Origin: Zoogloeaceae bacterium | Lineage (GTDB): Bacteria; Pseudomonadota; Gammaproteobacteria; Burkholderiales; Rhodocyclaceae | Direction: 5' to 3' | Assembly (NCBI GenBank): GCA_031277315.1 | Contig: JAITMP010000021.1 | Coordinates: forward strand, 1 to 64,000 | DNA: 64,000 nucleotides | Part shown: piece by piece, positions 60,553-64,000 of the stretch | How positions within the stretch are numbered: the first letter of the stretch is position 1 | How the letters are laid out: every line of letters begins with the position of its first letter | Translations under genes and position numbers: made by a program | The notes under the pieces: generated by a model | Seen by the model: the letters and a program-made list of their open reading frames with translations, nothing else | Databases searched by the model: none | What the model was told of the DNA's origin: nothing

Positions 60553-60986
60553 TCTTCTTCCTGTTCCTTCAGCGTCTTGCGGATGATGTCGACGGCGAAG
60601 CCGCGATTTTGCAGAAAGCGCGCCTGACGCGCGTAGTCGGCGCGATCCGCCGGCGGGCGGCGGAACTTGCGCTGCCAGATCTGGCGCGCCCGCGCCAGTT
60701 CGGCTTCGGCGTCGTTTGGCAAGGCTTCGGCGATGATCTCGCCGGCGATGCCTTTCGACTGCAAATCGTGGCGCAGCCGCGCCGCGCCGAAGCGGGCGGC
60801 GCGCGCCTGGAGAAGCGATTCGGCGAAGCGCCGATCGGAGAGCAGGCCGGCCTGTTCGAGTTCGTCGAGCATGGTCTGGATGTCTTCCGCGCCGGCGTCG
60901 GCGGCGAGCTTGCGGGCCAATTCGGCGCGGGAATGCTCGCGCCGCGCAAGCAGCCGCACCGCCTTCGCTTTCAGTTCTCCGCTCAA
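60549..60986 (-). CDS. recX: RecA regulator RecX
   Basis: A 145-residue helical-repeat protein that modulates RecA filaments. It has [20 protein letters not shown] and a second repeat [15 protein letters not shown], ending [15 protein letters not shown]. It starts 8 nt after recA, the usual arrangement, and overlaps lptB downstream. Confidence 0.92.
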
Positions 60987-60994
60987 GCCCTGGC

Positions 60995-62017
<1,023 letters not shown>

Positions 62018-62054
62018 GGTGGTTCCCTAAAGTGATTTCCTGAAAATCGGTTGA

Positions 62055-62081
62055 ATTATGGCACACTCTTTGCAAGGTCAA
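62055..62081 (-). promoter_or_regulatory. Candidate recA promoter
   Basis: TTGACC (62076-62081) and CATAAT (62055-62060) on the minus strand with 15-nt spacing, about 38 nt before the recA start. I found no CTGT-N8-ACAG LexA box around it. Confidence 0.45.
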
Positions 62082-62118
62082 GCGGACATTAAAAACAACG
62101 TTAAATCAAATGGTTGCT

Positions 62119-62151
62119 GCTCAGTTACTGTTCAGTCGCCGCTCAGTTGCC
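62119..62151. repeat. 11-nt tandem repeat x3 across the pncC stop codon
   Basis: Three adjacent units: GCTCAGTTACT, GTTCAGTCGCC, GCTCAGTTGCC. On the minus strand each contains TGA; the one at 62143-62145 is the actual stop of pncC. Confidence 0.88.
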
Positions 62152-62640
62152 ACTCTCCGGGAGCCGTTCCAGCAAGCCCCGCAGGGCATGCATCACCGAC
62201 TGCCTGCGCACCGCCTCGCGGTCGCCGGAAAAGCGTTTCGTTTCCGCCGTCGGCGCGCCGTTCCGCAACACCCAGGCGAAGCATACCGTCCCCACTGGCT
62301 TATCCGGTGAGCCACCCGTCGGCCCCGCTACGCCCGAAATCGCCAGCGCCGCCTGCGCATGGCTGCGCTGCAATGCCCCCGCCGCCATCTCGCGCGCCAC
62401 GGCTTCGCTGACCGCCCCCTCCCGGCGCAAGGTATCGGCCTTGACGCCGAGCAACTCCTGCTTGGCGGCATTCGAATACGTGACATAGCCGCGCTCGAAC
62501 CACTGCGAACTGCCGCCGATGGCGGTAACGGCTTCGGCCACCCAGCCGCCGGTGCAGGATTCGGCGCAAGCGAGGAACAATTTGCGTTCCAGCAAGGCTT
62601 GCCCGACGCGGGCCGACAACGCTTCCAGATCCTTATCCAT
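62143..62640 (-). CDS. pncC: Nicotinamide-nucleotide amidase (CinA C-terminal domain)
   Basis: A 165-residue stand-alone CinA C-terminal domain, which deamidates NMN to NaMN. It has the family motif CAESCTGGWVAEAVT, YSNAAKQELLGV and ISGVAGPTGGSPDKPVGTV. The N-terminal MoaB-like domain of full CinA is absent, as is usual for this class. Located between pgpA and recA. Confidence 0.94.
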   Translation of the reverse strand: MDKDLEALSARVGQALLERKLFLACAESCTGGWVAEAVTAIGGSSQWFERGYVTYSNAAKQELLGVKADTLRREGAVSEAVAREMAAGALQRSHAQAALAISGVAGPTGGSPDKPVGTVCFAWVLRNGAPTAETKRFSGDREAVRRQSVMHALRGLLERLPESGN

Positions 62641-63118
62641 TCAACAACGCCTTGAACAGCGCGAGCGTCAACAAGGTATAGCCGGCTGCCGCCAGATCGT
62701 CGAGCATGACGCCGAAGCCGTGTTTCAGATGGGTGTCGATCCAGCGCGCCGGTTCCGGCTTGACGATGTCGAAAAAGCGGAACCACATGAAGGCCGCCAG
62801 TTGCCAGAGCCAGCCCTCCGGCGTCATCAGCAGCACCAGCCAGAACGGCACGATTTCGTCCCAGACGATGGCGCCGTGATCGGCGGCGCCGAGGGCGCGG
62901 CCAGTACGGTCACAGACAAAAACGCCGAAGACGAAAGCGGCGGCGAGAAACAGCAGAAAACCGGCTTCGGAGAAATAGGGCCGGATGAAGGGAAACAGCA
63001 GCCAGGCCGCCAGGGTGCCGGCTGTGCCGGGCGCCGCCGGCGAGAGGCCGCTGCCGAAGCCGAGGGCGATGAAATGCGCCGGATGCGCGAACAGAAATCT
63101 GAAGCCCGGCTTTTTCAT
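62633..63118 (-). CDS. pgpA: Phosphatidylglycerophosphatase A
   Basis: A 161-residue inner-membrane enzyme making phosphatidylglycerol. The motifs are GFGSGLSPAAPGTAGTLAAW and DEIVPFW, then FRFFDIVKPEPARWID; four hydrophobic segments. The ATG at 63118 overlaps the thiL stop by 4 nt, and the stop overlaps pncC by 8 nt. Confidence 0.93.
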   Translation of the reverse strand: MKKPGFRFLFAHPAHFIALGFGSGLSPAAPGTAGTLAAWLLFPFIRPYFSEAGFLLFLAAAFVFGVFVCDRTGRALGAADHGAIVWDEIVPFWLVLLMTPEGWLWQLAAFMWFRFFDIVKPEPARWIDTHLKHGFGVMLDDLAAAGYTLLTLALFKALLNG

Positions 63119-64000
63119 GCGAAGTGGTCGTAGCCGCGCTGACCGGCCGGCATCGGCTGACCGGCTTTGTCGCGCAGAACCAGTTCCGCTGCCGGACCGG
63201 CGCGCAGATGGCCGATGCAAGTCAGCGGCAGATCGAGCCGGTCGGCGAGCGCGGCGATTTCGCCGTGCCGGTTGGCGGGGGCGGCGAAGGCCAGTTCGTA
63301 ATCGTCGCCGCCGCCGAGCAGACATTGCCGCGCCAAAGGTGTGTCACCGCTCACTTCCAGCGCTGCCCGCGGCAGGCGGTCGAAGGCGATGTCCGCCGCG
63401 AGCGCCGAGCGTTCGAGAATATGGCCGAGGTCGGCCAGCAAGCCGTCGGAAACATCAATCGCCGCGCTGGCCAGTCCGCGCAGGGCGAGGCCGAGGCCGA
63501 CGCGCGGCTGCGGGCGGTCGAGCGCCGTCAGGCAGCGCGCCGCCGCCGTTTCGGGCAAGCGGATTTTTCCCTGACGGTGGGCGAGTCCCAGCCCGGCCAG
63601 ACCGGGCGCGCCGGATACCCACAACTCATCGCCGTCCTGCGCGCCGCTCCGCGTCAGCGCCGCGCCGCATGGCGTTTCGCCGAACACGGTGGGGGCGAGG
63701 TTGAGCGGCCCGCGCGTCGTGTCGCCGCCGATGACGTCGACTTCAAACGCATCGGCGGCGGCGAAAAAACCGCGCGCGAAGGCGGCGACCCAGTTTTCAT
63801 CCGCCGCCGGCAGCGCCGCCGCCAGAAGCGCCCAGCGCGGACGGGCGCCCATCGCGGCGAGGTCGGAGAGATTGACGGCGAGCGCCTTCCAGCCCAGCGC
63901 CTCGGGTTCCGCGTCGGGAAAGAAGTGGATGCCGGCCACCAGCATGTCGGTGCTGACGACCAGATCCATGCCGGGTGACGGGCGGATCACCGCGCCGTCG
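63115..64000 (-). CDS. thiL: Thiamine-monophosphate kinase, 5'-truncated by the window edge
   Basis: The last 294 codons of ThiL, which converts thiamine phosphate to thiamine diphosphate. At the edge it reads DGAVIRPSPGMDLVVSTDM, the ATP/Mg site, followed by VNLSDLAAMGARPRW and GGDDYELAF near the C-terminus. The start and first 25-30 residues lie beyond the window; the internal ATG at 63990 is not the real start. First gene of thiL-pgpA-pncC. Confidence 0.94.
   Translation of the reverse strand, partial: DGAVIRPSPGMDLVVSTDMLVAGIHFFPDAEPEALGWKALAVNLSDLAAMGARPRWALLAAALPAADENWVAAFARGFFAAADAFEVDVIGGDTTRGPLNLAPTVFGETPCGAALTRSGAQDGDELWVSGAPGLAGLGLAHRQGKIRLPETAAARCLTALDRPQPRVGLGLALRGLASAAIDVSDGLLADLGHILERSALAADIAFDRLPRAALEVSGDTPLARQCLLGGGDDYELAFAAPANRHGEIAALADRLDLPLTCIGHLRAGPAAELVLRDKAGQPMPAGQRGYDHFA

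Noticed and set aside
62100..62160. CTG...CAG words upstream of recA as a LexA box
   Set aside because: Spacing between CTG and CAG is 13 nt instead of 10, and the words come from the 11-nt tandem repeat over the pncC end.

Overview
The window is a 64 kb stretch of chromosome from a GC-rich betaproteobacterium. The support is gene content and order: parB-parA-rsmG-mnmG, mnmE-yidC-yidD-rnpA-rpmH divergent from dnaA-dnaN-gyrB, rsmB-DUF4390-ntrY-ntrX-trkA-trkH, def-fmt-htpX, hprK-ptsN-hpf-rpoN, and recX-recA-pncC-pgpA-thiL. These arrangements are typical of Betaproteobacteria (Rhodocyclales/Burkholderiales-like), but order and genus cannot be fixed from the sequence alone. Almost all of the window is core genome. 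No rRNA, tRNA, CRISPR array, insertion sequence or prophage was seen.

Region by region. 1-12.6 kb, nearly all on the minus strand: chromosome partitioning (parB partial, parA), tRNA/rRNA modification (rsmG, mnmG, mnmE), a branched-chain amino-acid ABC transporter (livK, livH, a livM-livG fusion, livF) lying between mnmG and mnmE, and the yidC-yidD-rnpA-rpmH unit. Two ParB-binding parS sites flank the liv operon, and one forms the centre of a perfect 40-nt terminator palindrome. 12.6-18.7 kb, plus strand: dnaA, dnaN, gyrB and a metallo-beta-lactamase-fold hydrolase. 18.8-30.6 kb: homospermidine synthase (minus), then a DUF454 protein, rsmB, a DUF4390 protein, the NtrYX two-component system, TrkA and two tandem TrkH potassium channels. 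30.6-34.2 kb: hemE and priA, separated by a gene-free stretch with several DnaA boxes and an AT-rich core that resembles an origin of replication. 34.2-39.8 kb: accessory functions (MOSC protein, beta-carbonic anhydrase, DUF1840, DUF1508, an unknown secreted protein, a Na+/H+ antiporter, a GNAT/DUF1778 toxin-antitoxin pair). 39.9-51.3 kb: metH, topoisomerase III, dprA, a LysM protein, then def-fmt-htpX. 51.3-56.4 kb: a catabolic/transport island (TctABC, an ACMSD-like amidohydrolase and a divergent LysR regulator). 56.4-64 kb, all minus: hprK, ptsN, hpf, rpoN, lptB, recX, recA, pncC, pgpA and a 5'-truncated thiL.

The genes fit an origin-proximal chromosome segment: replication initiation, gyrase, clamp, partitioning, ribosome and tRNA maturation, membrane protein insertion, and nitrogen/potassium/phosphotransfer regulation (NtrYX-Trk and PtsN-HprK-RpoN).

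The most unusual signal is not a gene. Short tandem duplications (9-14 nt units, 2-4 copies) recur at gene boundaries. They overlap the stop codons of lptB, pncC, can, ntrX and the DUF4390 gene, the start of the DUF1840 gene and the dnaN-gyrB junction, and they also occur inside rsmG and fmt. Other points worth checking are the parS-terminator palindrome, the origin-like hemE-priA region, an rnpA with no usable start codon downstream of rpmH, and an NtrX whose AAA+ domain has lost its ATPase motifs.
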